From contig NC_133547.1 in the NCBI RefSeq assembly GCF_048773025.1, positions 7,574,001 to 7,638,000 on the forward strand: 64,000 nt of DNA. The letters run 5' to 3'. This document shows positions 33,901 to 41,667 of this stretch, piece by piece (the stretch's first letter is position 1; the number at the start of each line of letters is the position of its first letter). The translations under genes and the position numbers were made by a program. The notes below the pieces were generated by a model, which did not search any database, was not told the origin of the DNA, and saw only the letters and a list, made by a program, of their open reading frames with translations. The DNA comes from Camelus bactrianus. Its lineage: Eukaryota; Chordata; Mammalia; Artiodactyla; Camelidae.

Positions 33901-35308
33901 AAAATTATTTGATACGTCCTCTCCCGGGAAGTGGAACTCTGTTCCCCTCCCTGTGAGTGTGGGCGGGTTGAGTGACTCGCTTCTAGTGCACACAGTGTGA
34001 TGAGGATGACAGTCTGTGACTTCGGAGACTAGGTCATAAAAGGCACTGAGCTTCCTGGCTCTCTCCCTTGGGTCACTCGCTCTTGGGAGTCCCGCTGCTG
34101 TGTCATGAGGACACTCAAGCCATCCTGTGGCGAGGTCTACATGGCAAGGAACTGAGGACTCTAGCCAACAGGCACAGGAGTGAGTCATTGTGGGAGCATG
34201 TCCTCCGTCCCCTGACAGCCCTCAGATGACAGCAGCTCCAGCCAACATCCTGACTGTGACTCAGGGGAGACCCTGAGCCTGACACCCAGCTAAGCTGCTC
34301 CCCAAGTCCTGTCCCTTAGAAACTGGGAGAGCTCTAACAGATGTTGTTTCAAGTCACTAAGTGTTGGGACAACTTGTTATGCAGCCCTTGGTAACTGATA
34401 CAACACCCCACAGCTCAACAGATGTCCCCTCTTCTCCGCTTTGTTCCATGCACTCAAGAACCTCACAGAACTGCCCGTCCCCTTCAGAATAAAATCAAAA
34501 CTTCTCAATCAAGGTCGTCCAGGCCCCATGACCTGGTGATGTTTGTCCATGCCACCCTCACCACCTACTAGATTCCCCTTCAGTCTGGCCCCACGAGTCT
34601 TTCTTTTCCTTGAACACACCGAAATTTTCCACTTTTCTACCTGCTCTTCCCCAGCCCAGAGAACCATGGGTACCTCCCTTTGATCCTTCAGGCTCACCTT
34701 CAACGTCCCCTCCCTGTCCCCCTCCCCCATTCATTTCCTCCTAAACCTCTTTTGTTTCTCAAGTGACATTATTTCTTTAAAAAAAATTTCTTTTAATGGA
34801 GGTACTGAGGATTGAACTCAGGACCTCGTGCATGCTAAGCACACGCTCTATCACTGAGCTATACCCTCACTCCCCACTGACATTATTTCTTAAGCTACTC
34901 TGCACGGTGCTTTCCACCGTCATGTTGATTAATTACTTGTTGCTTGGTTTACCAGGGAAACGTGTATGATGCGAGGGCAGGGATCTGCCATCTCTTTCAC
35001 TCTCCACCAGAACCCTGGTTCCTGGCTCGTGGAAGGCATGGGGCAGATGCCTACTGAATTGGGGGTGTGTCCCTCAGCTCCCCACTCCACAGCCCCCTGC
35101 CCTGGGATGCCTCTCCCCGCCCCAGCACTCACCTTCTCGGATCCATGTAAGAAGTCATTGAGGGCCTGAGGGTCACTGTAAGAGAGATGGGGAGAGACAC
35201 TTGAGGAGGTGAGGGACAGGGGAGGGGAGGGAGAGGGAGGGTGTGGTGGGGGAAGCCTACTACTCACCAAATCACGTCTAGTAAGCATCTCCCATCCTCA
35301 TCATCCAT
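14846..35308 (-). CDS. BICRA: BICRA (GLTSCR1), BRD4-interacting chromatin-remodelling complex-associated protein, complete coding region
   Basis: Thirteen coding exons with GT-AG introns join to 4731 nt, a single frame of 1576 residues plus TAA. The family is about 1560 residues in human (from memory). The protein begins MDDEDGRCLLDVICDPQALN and ends NGGLGARTLNR. Residues 51-975 are long, low-complexity Pro/Gln/Ala/Gly-rich and probably disordered. Residues about 1090-1208 form the conserved GLTSCR1 domain, and a basic PAKRRK stretch near 1485 may be a nuclear signal. By established knowledge BICRA is a defining subunit of the non-canonical BAF (ncBAF/GBAF) complex with BRD9 and SMARCA4, and the GLTSCR1 domain mediates assembly. 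The start codon has a good context (gcgATGG). The gene appears intact. It spans more than 23 kb here, and its promoter lies beyond the right edge. Confidence 0.97.
16030..16115 (-). repeat. MIR fragment in BICRA intron
   Basis: It contains gcactgagcacctactatcc and then gccaggcttggggctaagcc, a reversed MIR 3' end. The rest of the intron 15952-16495 is unremarkable. Confidence 0.5.
16496..16598 (-). CDS. BICRA: BICRA coding exon 12 (residues 1175-1209), end of GLTSCR1 domain
   Basis: This exon is 103 nt with acceptor cccgtcag at 16600-16599 and donor cccg|gtgaga at 16495-16494. It encodes RVSPSAEMVMIDRMFIQEEK followed by TTLALDKQLAKEKP and the first base of Asp1209. Confidence 0.95.
16828..16922 (-). 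CDS. BICRA: BICRA coding exon 11 (residues 1143-1174), GLTSCR1 domain
   Basis: This exon is 95 nt with acceptor cctccacag at 16924-16923 and donor tcccgg|gtaggg at 16827-16826. It encodes VDEEFETVSTQLLKRTQAML followed by NKYRLLLLEESR, a likely amphipathic helix. Confidence 0.95.
17131..17279 (-). CDS. BICRA: BICRA coding exon 10 (residues 1093-1143), start of GLTSCR1 domain
   Basis: This exon is 149 nt with acceptor atcctgcag at 17281-17280 and donor aaag|gtgagg at 17130-17129. It encodes CFLEHLHKHQGSVLHPDYKT and then AFPSFEDALHRLLPYHVYQG, the most recognisable part of the domain that binds BRD9 in ncBAF (family knowledge). Confidence 0.96.
17475..17600 (-). repeat. MIR fragment in BICRA intron
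   Basis: It contains tcattatccccattttacag followed by atgaggcaattgaggcccac. The remaining intron to 18321 contains LINE-like decay only. The intron 18384-19152 has no repeat or gene that I can name. Confidence 0.6.
18322..18383 (-). CDS. BICRA: BICRA coding exon 9 (residues 1073-1093)
   Basis: This exon is 62 nt with acceptor cccctgcag at 18385-18384 and donor gcctg|gtgagt at 18321-18320. It encodes YESKSGSLKKPPTLQPSKEA and two bases of Cys1093. It leads into the GLTSCR1 domain. Confidence 0.94.
19153..19262 (-). CDS. BICRA: BICRA coding exon 8 (residues 1036-1072)
   Basis: This exon is 110 nt with acceptor gcctccag at 19264-19263 and donor atgcag|gtaagg at 19152-19151. It encodes GLPPLLPAESKAFASNLQTL and continues to GKSSGMQ. 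Confidence 0.94.
19566..19746 (-). CDS. BICRA: BICRA coding exon 7 (residues 976-1036)
   Basis: This exon is 181 nt with acceptor ctcctcag at 19748-19747 and donor gcag|gtaggg at 19565-19564. It encodes VPSGIILQSKAVGAPAAPQT and continues to PAPMATA. It ends one base into Gly1036. Confidence 0.94.
19924..20553 (-). CDS. BICRA: BICRA coding exon 6 (residues 766-975), proline-rich
   Basis: This exon is 630 nt, phase 0 to phase 0. The acceptor is cctgcccag at 20555-20554 and the donor caccag|gtaatt at 19923-19922. It runs from IPAAAPLKGPG to KALLERFHQ. It contains an SRPP-type repeat (residues about 801-829), a short ordered-looking FVIQNQLGVPPP segment and a poly-Pro run before RTFQMVTTPFPALPQPKALL. 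The plus strand here is extremely G-rich. Confidence 0.95.
20554..22045. other. BICRA intron without recognised features
   Basis: A C-rich then G-rich low-complexity stretch (20580-21240, with a long G run near 21017-21031) is followed by unique sequence. I see no exon, RNA gene or clear repeat. Several apparent frames are composition artefacts. Confidence 0.5.
22240..22655 (+). repeat. L1M/L1ME-type LINE-1 3'-end fragment
   Basis: It contains taaatttgctgaatttggta, cagctgaaatattaaagaag and aatgtctgcaatttactttc, a pattern of old L1 3' UTRs. It ends in a short poly-A near 22647. Confidence 0.5.
22672..23062 (+). mobile_element. MaLR (MLT1-like) solo LTR
   Basis: It contains cagattctccagcccagtca and then agccttcagatgactgcagc, with the 3' end gtggtttcaagctgctaagt and caatagataactaatac. 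It is an old LTR fossil; no internal sequence is recognised. Confidence 0.65.
23270..24090 (+). repeat. Old L1-type LINE fragment
   Basis: It shows ORF2 3'-end-like text (aagagatgctcaacctcacc, taataaatgcaaatcaaaag, ttatttactgcagctctgtg). Strongly decayed. The A-rich tract at 23150-23235 precedes it. Confidence 0.55.
24108..24196 (-). repeat. Camelid tRNA-Ala-derived SINE
   Basis: The reversed copy has ggtactggggattgaaccca followed by ggccctcgcgcatgctaagt, and an A-box region caccaagctattcccacc. It is flanked by an imperfect duplication (aaaaatgcctttttt at left, aaaaaggctttttc at right). Confidence 0.85.
24666..25115 (-). mobile_element. Nonautonomous Tigger-like DNA transposon split by a camelid SINE
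   Basis: The ends are inverted repeats: cactcaatcctctgtatccc at left and, at right, cgaggatatggagggctgac, whose complement begins CAGTCAGCCCTCCATATCC. The interior has the matched segments cccatatattttaaatcacc and aaaatcacctctagatgact on either side of the SINE. There is no coding sequence. Confidence 0.75.
24806..24935 (+). repeat. Camelid SINE, 5'-truncated, inside the Tigger-like element
   Basis: It contains gcatgcttaccatgcacaag then gtcctgggttcaacccccag, with an A-rich tail of aataaataaataaataaacc. Flanking text ttaaatcacctc and aaaaaatcacctc forms the target duplication. Confidence 0.85.
25290..25600. mobile_element. hAT-type nonautonomous DNA transposon fragment
   Basis: It contains agagttggcaaaccgtggcc, ggcccacaagctaagaatag and gcaaagcctaaaaaaggttt, a pattern of hAT-Charlie derivatives. 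The family assignment is approximate. Confidence 0.5.
25620..25820 (-). repeat. MIR SINE copy
   Basis: Reversed MIR: caagcactttacatatatta, then ccattatcattttacaggtc and gaaattgaggcacagacagg. Confidence 0.75.
26261..26405 (+). repeat. Camelid tRNA-Ala-derived SINE, near full length
   Basis: The head is gggggagggtgtagctcggt followed by ggtagagtgcc (A box). The B box is ggttcaatcc and the tail is A-rich with caaac units. The pol III boxes are recognisable. Confidence 0.9.
26787..26830. repeat. Compound AAT/AAC microsatellite
   Basis: Four AAT-like units are followed by about ten AAC units. It directly precedes a MIR copy. Confidence 0.9.
26830..27010 (-). repeat. MIR SINE copy
   Basis: It contains ccaacatttatggagtgctt, then tattttccagatgaggaaat, and cttgctcagggttagc. 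Confidence 0.75.
27290..27870 (+). repeat. Old L1-type LINE fragment
   Basis: It shows an ORF2-end pattern: gagcaatttggcagtatctg, cccagcaatttccttgttaa and cacagtggaatgctatgcaa. Inactive and decayed. Confidence 0.65.
28297..28473 (-). CDS. BICRA: BICRA coding exon 5 (residues 707-765)
   Basis: This exon is 177 nt (59 codons), in phase 0 at both ends. The acceptor is cctttcag at 28475-28474 and the donor cccag|gtagat at 28296-28295. It encodes ERSQQPLSTEGPHLSVPASV and continues to PAPAPQ. Being a whole number of codons, it could be skipped without a frame change. Confidence 0.94.
29116..31083 (-). CDS. BICRA: BICRA coding exon 4, the large exon (residues 51-706)
   Basis: This is a 1968-nt open exon with acceptor cggcctccag at 31085-31084 and donor cccag|gtaact at 29115-29114. 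It encodes LHVQEASGNHLNPEP through LTQDSLQMFLPQ. An acidic patch (DLDFLEDD, near residue 72) is followed by long Gly-, Ala-, Pro- and Gln-rich stretches with scattered hydrophobic motifs such as PNVILHRTPTPIQPKP. This is typical of a disordered, protein-interaction-rich nuclear factor. The open frame extends a further 46 codons upstream of the acceptor, but those codons do not resemble BICRA. Confidence 0.97.
31230..32410. other. BICRA intron without firm assignment
   Basis: The segment around 31320-31620 resembles a decayed DNA transposon (tctgaacaagcctgaattct, ggaacatgcctggcccccaa), but I cannot name it. From 31620 to 32410 there is nothing I recognise. Confidence 0.35.
32415..32545. repeat. 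GA-rich purine tract in BICRA intron
   Basis: Almost uninterrupted purines of gaggagagggga type. No coding role. Confidence 0.85.
33033..33098 (-). CDS. BICRA: BICRA coding exon 3 (residues 29-50)
   Basis: This exon is 66 nt (22 codons) and encodes LDSDDLLDNPGEAQSAFYEG followed by PG. The acceptor is ttgttgcag at 33100-33099 and the donor ggg|gtaagt at 33032-33031. It is acidic and in phase 0 at both ends. Confidence 0.95.
33290..33570 (+). repeat. L2 LINE 3'-end fragment
   Basis: The composition and phrases (gccacctcttcccaacaacg, then ggaataggccctaagcactc) fit an L2 tail. Divergent. Confidence 0.5.
33880..34402 (+). mobile_element. MaLR (MLT1-like) solo LTR
   Basis: It contains gtgacttcggagactaggtc, ccctcagatgacagcagctc and the 3' end aactgatacaac. 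An old LTR fossil inside a BICRA intron. Confidence 0.7.
34410..35060 (+). repeat. L2 LINE 3' end, split by a SINE
   Basis: The left part has ccaggccccatgacctggtg and cttcaggctcaccttcaacg. The right part has gcgagggcagggatctgcca. The camelid SINE at 34778-34877 interrupts it. Confidence 0.65.
34764..34891 (-). repeat. Camelid SINE with perfect 14-bp target-site duplication
   Basis: The SINE body at 34778-34877 is flanked by identical TGACATTATTTCTT at 34764-34777 and 34878-34891. The reversed tRNA-like head and the ggaggtactgaggattgaac end are clear. The exact duplication suggests a comparatively recent insertion. Confidence 0.93.
35133..35175 (-). CDS. BICRA: BICRA coding exon 2 (residues 14-28)
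   Basis: This 43-nt micro-exon is bounded by the acceptor cttacag at 35177-35176 and the donor aag|gtgagt at 35132-35131. It encodes CDPQALNDFLHGSEK, the conserved N-terminal segment, and ends in phase 0. Confidence 0.95.
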
Positions 35309-35313
35309 CGCCA
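35268..35313 (-). CDS. BICRA: BICRA coding exon 1 (residues 1-14)
   Basis: The acceptor ctgtccag is at 35315-35314, the start codon at 35308-35306 and the donor ttg|gtgagta at 35267-35266. Only 5 nt of 5' UTR precede the ATG in this exon. It encodes MDDEDGRCLLDVI and two bases of Cys14, which the next exon completes. Confidence 0.95.
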
Positions 35314-36009
35314 CTGGACAGGGCGGGCCGAGAAGAGGGCAAGAAAGACAAGTTAGATGTTGGCAGCACGCCAGGGCCCTCCCTGCAAGGACCATTCCCA
35401 GGGGCCGAGACCCCAGAAGGGGGTCAGGGTTTCTGTTCCCTTAATTCTATGGGCATAGGTGGGGGCCCCTTCTAGAACCGCCTGACCAGACAGAGACAAC
35501 TGCCTTCTCCCCCTCTCTCTCCTTCCCCTGTATCTGCTGACAATGATGATGACATCAACCCAGACAAGTAAGCCCTGATCACGCACAGGCCCACTTCATC
35601 CCCACAGCATCCTGCCAGGTGGGTCCCGCCACCCCTGCTTGGCAGGTGAGCACTCGGAAGAGCAGAGACCATCGTCCTCCACCTCCCTGCTGCAGGTGGC
35701 AGAGCCAGGCCTGGACCCAGAAGTCTGGCCTCGAGCCTGGGCTCTGCACCAGCACTCGGTCCCACCTCCCTGAGCCCAGGGCCTCGCCCAGAGCAGGCCA
35801 GGGGCTAGGGGGCAGGGGCTTGCCCAACAGAGGAAGGGGTGAAGTAGGGAGGGAGTGGAGGCGGCATAAAGGGCCTCATGACCCAGGTTCTGGGTCCCCC
35901 TTGAAGACAAATGCCTTGTAGTTTGCAAGGAAGGGAAGAGAGAGGCAGAGGGACCGGCAGGATGGGTGCTCTGAGGCAGAGGCGCCGCTGGAGCCGGGCT
36001 GAGCCTGCC

Positions 36010-36150
36010 GGAATGATGAGGATGCGGAAAGCCAACATCTGTCCCATGTGTACCACATACCAGGCACTGCCCTCAGTGCTCCACAAATGTTAGCTTGTTC
36101 AACCCCCCTGGGTTGGGGAGATGCTGTCAGCCCCATTCCACAGGTGAGAA
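36010..36150 (-). repeat. MIR SINE fragment
   Basis: It contains taccacataccaggcactgc, then ccattccacaggtgagaaaa. Confidence 0.65.
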
Positions 36151-36234
36151 AATGGAAGTTCTCCAGGTTTGCCCATCCACTGCCTAAACTTCCATCGCTC
36201 CAAACATCCCACCAAACTTCCATGCGCCCACCTT

Positions 36235-36322
36235 TTTTTTCTTTTCTTTTTAATGGAGGTACTGGGAACTGAACCCAGGACCAAGAGCGCATGCGCTCTA
36301 CCACTGAGCTATAGTCAGCCCC
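36235..36322 (-). repeat. Camelid SINE
   Basis: Reversed copy with ggaggtactgggaactgaac and gcgctctaccactgagctat. Flanked by cccaccttt on both sides. Confidence 0.88.
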
Positions 36323-37364
36323 CCACAACACACCCACCTTTGCAAACTTCCAAACCCAGCCATCTTTCCCTCCCAACAAAGCAGAGCGGACACAGCGAGA
36401 AGTCACGCACAACCCCAGCCCAGGACCAGGGAGTTCTTAGTCTCTTTTTTGTGTGTGTGTGGGGGGAGGTGGTAGTCCTGAGCTCACCAAGGACGTGGTG
36501 ACTTTTGTGGATTCCCCTCCCCTCAAAACACACGTGTACAATCTCACAGGTGCCCTAAGCTGGTTCATAACCCCTTTCCGCCGACAGCGTTCTCTGAGCA
36601 TCCCTGACAGTCACCTCCTGATGGCCGCCCCAGCTCCCGTTACTCTCAATTGCTCTGTGGCATAAAGAGTCCCGGGTAGGTCCCTCCTAGGTGGGTCAGG
36701 GTCTTCCTGAAATAGTGCGTCACAGAGTCTGATGATAGCACAAAAGACCCTCTTGCCAGAAACATGCATGTTGGCCAAAAATGTTACCTGTGCTTCCCCA
36801 GGGTCCCTGGGACGCACACGCGCATGCACGCACACACGGGCCCTGCGTTAACACGCCCAGTCTGGGACAGGGCCTGCGAGGCAGACACAAGGACACATCT
36901 CCCCCCAGATCCTCGCCTGCCGATCACTGTCCCCTCTAGATCTGGCCCTGGGAACCGTCCCCAGAGAGGCCCTTCCAAGGCTGCTGCTGCATCTGGTGGT
37001 GGGGACTACACACTCTCTGGCTTCAGAGCCCAGCCTCCACCCATGTGCCTCCTTCCTATGTCACCAGCTCCGTGGCCTGTGAGCCCGTGAACCTATCCCA
37101 ACTAGCCCACATCCGGCCTCGTCCGGCCAGGGAACAACAAGGCAAGCTCTGCAAAGAATCTGGAGATGAGGGGAGGTGGGGAGGAGCATCCTGCCCACCG
37201 ATGGCGTGGAGGCAGGGGGATGGCCCAAATGACCTGAGAGGGCGGGGCTGAGGGATGTGGCTAAGCCGGGCTCAGCCAAGAAGGAACGTCCCTTCCCTTC
37301 CAGGGTCAGGGGTGGACAAAGGACAACAGCCCCTCCGGGGCTGAGAGGGACTCTTGGTGGTTAC

Positions 37365-37465
37365 CTGCGCTACCGACGAATCATGAAGGGAAGGAGGGGG
37401 TGTCCACTCCAGCTCTACGCGGGGCCCCCAGCTGGGGACTTGGGGAGTGTCCTTTCGGGGGCCAG
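37365..37465 (-). other. BICRA: BICRA 5' UTR exon
   Basis: This segment has a pyrimidine tract plus acceptor (ctctccacag, AG at 37467-37466) and a donor (gcgcag|gtaacc, GT at 37364-37363), 101 nt apart and about 2 kb upstream of the first coding exon. It has no frame open into BICRA and is therefore a leader exon. It carries a four-codon uORF. It was identified by splice sites and position only. Confidence 0.6.
37370..37384 (-). CDS. Four-codon upstream ORF (M-I-R-R-stop) in the BICRA leader exon
   Basis: The minus strand reads ATG ATT CGT CGG TAG within the putative 5' UTR exon. Such minimal uORFs can reduce initiation downstream. Whether it is translated depends on the exon being in the mature leader and on context (ttcATGa, a weak match at -3). 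Confidence 0.35.
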   Translation of the reverse strand: MIRR

Positions 37466-37724
37466 CTGTGGAGAGAGGAGAGAGAGGCTGTGAGTGAGAC
37501 CTGCAGTGAAGAGGAGAAAGATGTAGCTGGAGAGAGGAGAGGCCACATACTAGTTTAAAACCACACACACTGCAAATGATCACCTATGTGGTACGTGCAG
37601 ACTCACTGCACCGCATCCACACCTAGCGTGTAGACATACACACACGTCATGCCACAGGAGGGACCGTTATACAGTAAAATCCACCGGTGCTTCCAAGCTA
37701 ACAAAGTACGCTTGGGTCTCGTCA

Positions 37725-39018
37725 TTTGAGATGCTTGTATTCTGTAAGGTCACCACTCCAGGGGAAATACTGGGTTAGCTTCCCAGGAGCGTCTGGTCCC
37801 AGTCTCATCAGCCCATCCTCTATATATCCCCGTGGTGTATGTGTGTTTCTGTTTAAAGACACAGTGTTGAAGATACATGGTTGATTCACTCACACTGAAC
37901 TCACGCCAGCAGCGCTCTAACTAGGGCAGAGGGGAGCTCATTCTCCGTAGAGCACGTCACAGCCCTCCTGCACTTGGGGACACTGGACGGCACTTCGGCA
38001 CCACACAGGAGGGGCTATTTTTAAAAAATTTTTAATTGAGGTGCAGTTGATTTACAATGTTGTGTTAGTTTCAGGTGTACAGCATAGTGATTCAGTTATA
38101 CATATATGTATATATATTCTTTTTCATTATAGGTTATTATAAGATATTGAATGTAGTTCCCTGTGCTATACAATAGGACCTTTCTGTTTATCTATTTTAC
38201 ATACAGTAGTTTGTATCTGCTAATCCCAAACTCCTACTAATTTATCCCTCCTCCCCTTCCTTCTTTGGCAACCACAAGTTTGTTTTCTATGTCTATGAAT
38301 CTGCTTCTGTTTTGTAAATAAGTTCATTTGCATCATTTTTTAGATTCCACATATAAGCGATATCATATGATATTTGTCTTTGTCTGACTTACTTCACTTA
38401 GTATGACAATCTCTAAGTCCATCCACGTTGCTGCAAATGGCATTATTTCATTCTTTTTATGGCTGGATGATATTCCGTTGTACGCACACACACAGACACA
38501 CACACACACATATACACCACATCTTCTTTATCCAGTCATCTATTGATGGACATTTAGGTTGCTTCTATGTTGTGGTTATTGTAAATAGTGCTACTGTGAA
38601 CACTGGGGTGCATGTATCTTTTCAAATTACAGTTTTTGTCTTTTCTGGTTATAGGTCCAGGACTGAGATTGCTGGATCATATAACTGTATCTTTAGTTTT
38701 TTAAGGAATCTCTGTACTGTTTCCCATAGTGGCTGCACCAAATTACATTCCCACCAACAGTGTGGGAAGGGCTACTTTTAACACCAAAACCACCAACAAA
38801 ATGCACAAAAGAGCCCAAACAGCAGGGCACTGGAGAGAGCACCGAAAGGACACTTGCTCACAGCTCACGAGCTGGATGGACAAGGCAGGGGCGTCCCCAG
38901 GTTCAACCTCTGCACACATCTGGGAGTGGCCAGGAAAGTGCCGAGAACACTGATCTGGGGGGTGTCAATGTTAGCGAGCAGGCGGATCCACGTATACGGA
39001 ATCCACGAATGAAGATGC
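37725..39018 (-). mobile_element. Tigger-type DNA transposon, copy 2, split by an L1
   Basis: The left part (37725-38015) has gtttctgtttaaagacacag and actcacgccagcagcgctct. The right part (38765-39018) has taacaccaaaaccaccaaca and ends ggaatccacgaatgaagat. It is in reverse orientation relative to copy 1 at 13095. An L1 3' end sits in the middle. Confidence 0.75.
38022..38768 (-). repeat. L1 LINE 3' end inserted in Tigger copy 2
   Basis: On the minus strand it reads as the end of L1 ORF2 (gtgggaatgtaatttggtgc, ctatgggaaacagtacagag) and then the 3' UTR ending in poly-A. 5'-truncated. Flanked by a similar ggggctatttttaa at left and agggctacttttaa at right. Sense to BICRA, unlike most L1s here. 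Confidence 0.88.
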
Positions 39019-39029
39019 TGCTGCTGCAG

Positions 39030-39370
39030 GCCCGCTGTGTGTCAGCCCCTGGTTTTAAGTACCCTGCACATATTAGCCCATTCCACCTTCTTTATTTTTA
39101 TTTATTTATTTATTTTAATGGCGGCATTGGAGATTGAACCCAGGACCTTACGCATGCTAAGCATGTGCTCTACCACTGAGCTATACCTTCCCCCACCAAT
39201 TTCACCTTCTTTAAATCCCCATGAAGCAGGTCTTTTTATCAGCCCCATTCTGCGTAAGAGAAAACTGAGGCCCTGAATGGTTAGCCATATACCCAAGATC
39301 CCTCAAGTGGTAACTGGCCAGGCTGGGCTCTGCACCAAAGCAGGCTAACTCCAGAGTCCCCGCCCTTAAC
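39030..39370 (-). repeat. MIR SINE copy split by a camelid SINE
   Basis: The left part has ggttttaagtaccctgcaca and the right part ttctgcgtaagagaaaactg. The camelid SINE occupies 39095-39198. Confidence 0.7.
39095..39198 (-). repeat. Camelid SINE inserted in a MIR
   Basis: Reversed copy with ggcggcattggagattgaac and gctctaccactgagctatac. It is flanked by ccaccttcttta at left and tcaccttcttta at right. Confidence 0.9.
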
Positions 39371-39399
39371 CATGATTCCACAGACCGTCCTCTCATCAT

Positions 39400-40300
39400 G
39401 TTTTTCTTTCAAAATCTAAAGCAAATATGGCAACAGTGTCAAGACAAAGCTGGGTGACAGCCTTTGGGAACATTTTATGAATGCCTGGGATAGTTCAGAT
39501 TCAAAAAAGCAATAAAGTGAGTGGATGGAAGAGAGAGGAGGAATGGGAATTGCTTCACCTCTTTGTCGAGAGGCCCGGGCCCCGGAAAGATCTAGAAAGC
39601 ATCTGTCACAAGACCCTGAAACACGGGATCCTGGCCCAGCCAGATTCCAGGGGCACAGCCCCAGCCTGGAGGTGTTCACAAGCACCCAAGGTAGCTTCGT
39701 GAGAGCCGCTGGCTCCGTGTGGGCTCAGGCTTCGGGGTGGGGCTCAAATTCTGTAAACGCTGGACCAGAATTAGAGCCAGGAGAGGAGGTTTCCGGAACA
39801 CAGTTCTCCAAATAGGACCCACAGGTGAACGTCCAGCGGGAGGTTCCAGACTGAGAATTTGTTTTCCATGGTTTCATTCCAATGGTCACATCAGAGAAAT
39901 GGACAGCAGAGGGGGCAGACATTCTGGGGAGAGGGAAATGTTCTGCATTGTGATGGAGTGTCGGTTACATAAGGGCTTAAAAATTCACAGCTTAGGTTTA
40001 TGTATATCAATGCGTGTCAATTCAATGCATGTCAATTTCACCTTAAACAAAATTGTGAAAAAAAAATCGTCAGGGTGTGGTAGTGGTGGGTGGGGGGAGA
40101 GCTGAACAGACGTGGAGGGATGTTGATAACTAACTGTTCAGGCAGGCTGATGGGTACCTGGGGGCTTCATCATGCCATTCTAGTTATTTTCCATCTTTTC
40201 AAAAAGTTCCATGAGAAAGAGAAAATAATTTGTCAATAATCGGCAGGTGTGGGGTTCCTCTGAGATGGGTCACCCCAATCAGGTGCCAGGGTTGATGCCA
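39400..40300. other. BICRA intron without firm assignment
   Basis: Bases 39860-40060 have L1M-like 3'-end wording (ttctgcattgtgatggagtg), but the match is weak. No exon or RNA gene is seen. Confidence 0.35.
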
Positions 40301-40309
40301 AGAGCTCCA

Positions 40310-40530
40310 GCATAGGGTGACTGTTCTGGGGTTGGAGTCAGCAGTTCAAATCCCCACTCCTACACGAGGGCTGGGCGACCTTGGGCAAGTGACTTCACCT
40401 CTCTGGGGCTCAGTGTCCTCATCTGTAAAATGGGCATGATTATAGTCCCTGTTCTCGCATATGGCAGTGGAAGGGCACTCAGACCGGGGCCTGGCCTGTG
40501 GTTGGTGCGTAGCAGGTGTTGGTATTGCTA
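40310..40530 (+). repeat. MIR SINE copy
   Basis: It contains gaccttgggcaagtgacttc, acctctctggggctcagtgt and cctcatctgtaaaatgggca. Confidence 0.8.
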
Positions 40531-40829
40531 TTACTGGCATTGATATCATTTTGCAAGTATTACTAAATGCTGCTGATGAATGAGGAAAGGTCAGAGGTGC
40601 AGAGGCCTCCAGCATCCACCCTCAACCCCCAAGTCTCGTTTCCACACAGGCTCACACTGATTTCCAGGACCAATCCTGGATCTAGAGGCTCAGACATTGA
40701 GAGAGGGGCCAGAGTGGCTGCATTTTTAATAAATGTCCCAGATTCCAGTGCAGCTGACATCACTGAAGCTGCCAAGTATCCATCGTGACTAATGCAAGCT
40801 CTTTGCTGGAGAGGCGGGGTGGCGTGTGG

Positions 40830-41020
40830 GGAAGAGCAGGCTGGGTCGCTAAGCGGCCCGGGTTCCCTTCCTGGCACTGCCACTTCCCAGCCGTGTGCCT
40901 GCGACAAGTTCCTCATGCCTCTGTGCCTCAGTTTCCTCATCTGGAAAATAAGAATCACAGTCTGTCCCCCCATAGGATTGTTATACAGGAATACCTTTAA
41001 TCCTCGCGTGTGGTAAGGTC
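40830..41020 (+). repeat. MIR SINE copy
   Basis: It contains ctctgtgcctcagtttcctc followed by atctggaaaataagaatcac. Confidence 0.75.
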
Positions 41021-41667
41021 TTTTGTAAGCAACATATACCATGGCAATCATTTTAACTGCCACAGTGAAGCTTCCCTCATGTGGCAACTTGCAGAGCTTT
41101 CTGGCCACGGCTCAGTCAGGTTGGGCAAACGTCCCCGGCTCCCAGTTTTTCTTCCTGGTGCCATTTGCCACATGTGGCCCTTGCGCATGTTTGGAAGGGT
41201 TGATATATCACCTGCTCCAGCCAGTGAGCTATGCCTATGGTCCTACTTAAACTGCCCGGTGCCAAGTCTCCTCTGGTCCTTCCAACCTTCTACTGTGATA
41301 TCATTTCTCAGCTGAGATCAATGAGGCTACATAAAGTGGTTCTGGGGAAACCACAGGCCATACACAGCCAGAGCCATGTGCCCCTCGCTGCTCATGCACA
41401 GATCTACCCAGGATCCTGCCGGGGGAGGGAGCCTTGAAGGACACAAATGAGCCCACTAACTATTTAAAGACAGAATTTGAATGTTGTCTGGATATTTGAT
41501 AATGCTAAGAAACGGTGATTAAGAGTCTAGGTTTAATAATGACATTGTGTTCTTTTTTTTTTCTTTACAGAATCCTTACCTTTAAGAAACACACCCTGCA
41601 ATATTTAAGGTGGAAATGACACAATGTCCAGGATTTACTGGAAATCCCGTTGTGTGTGTATATGGAC

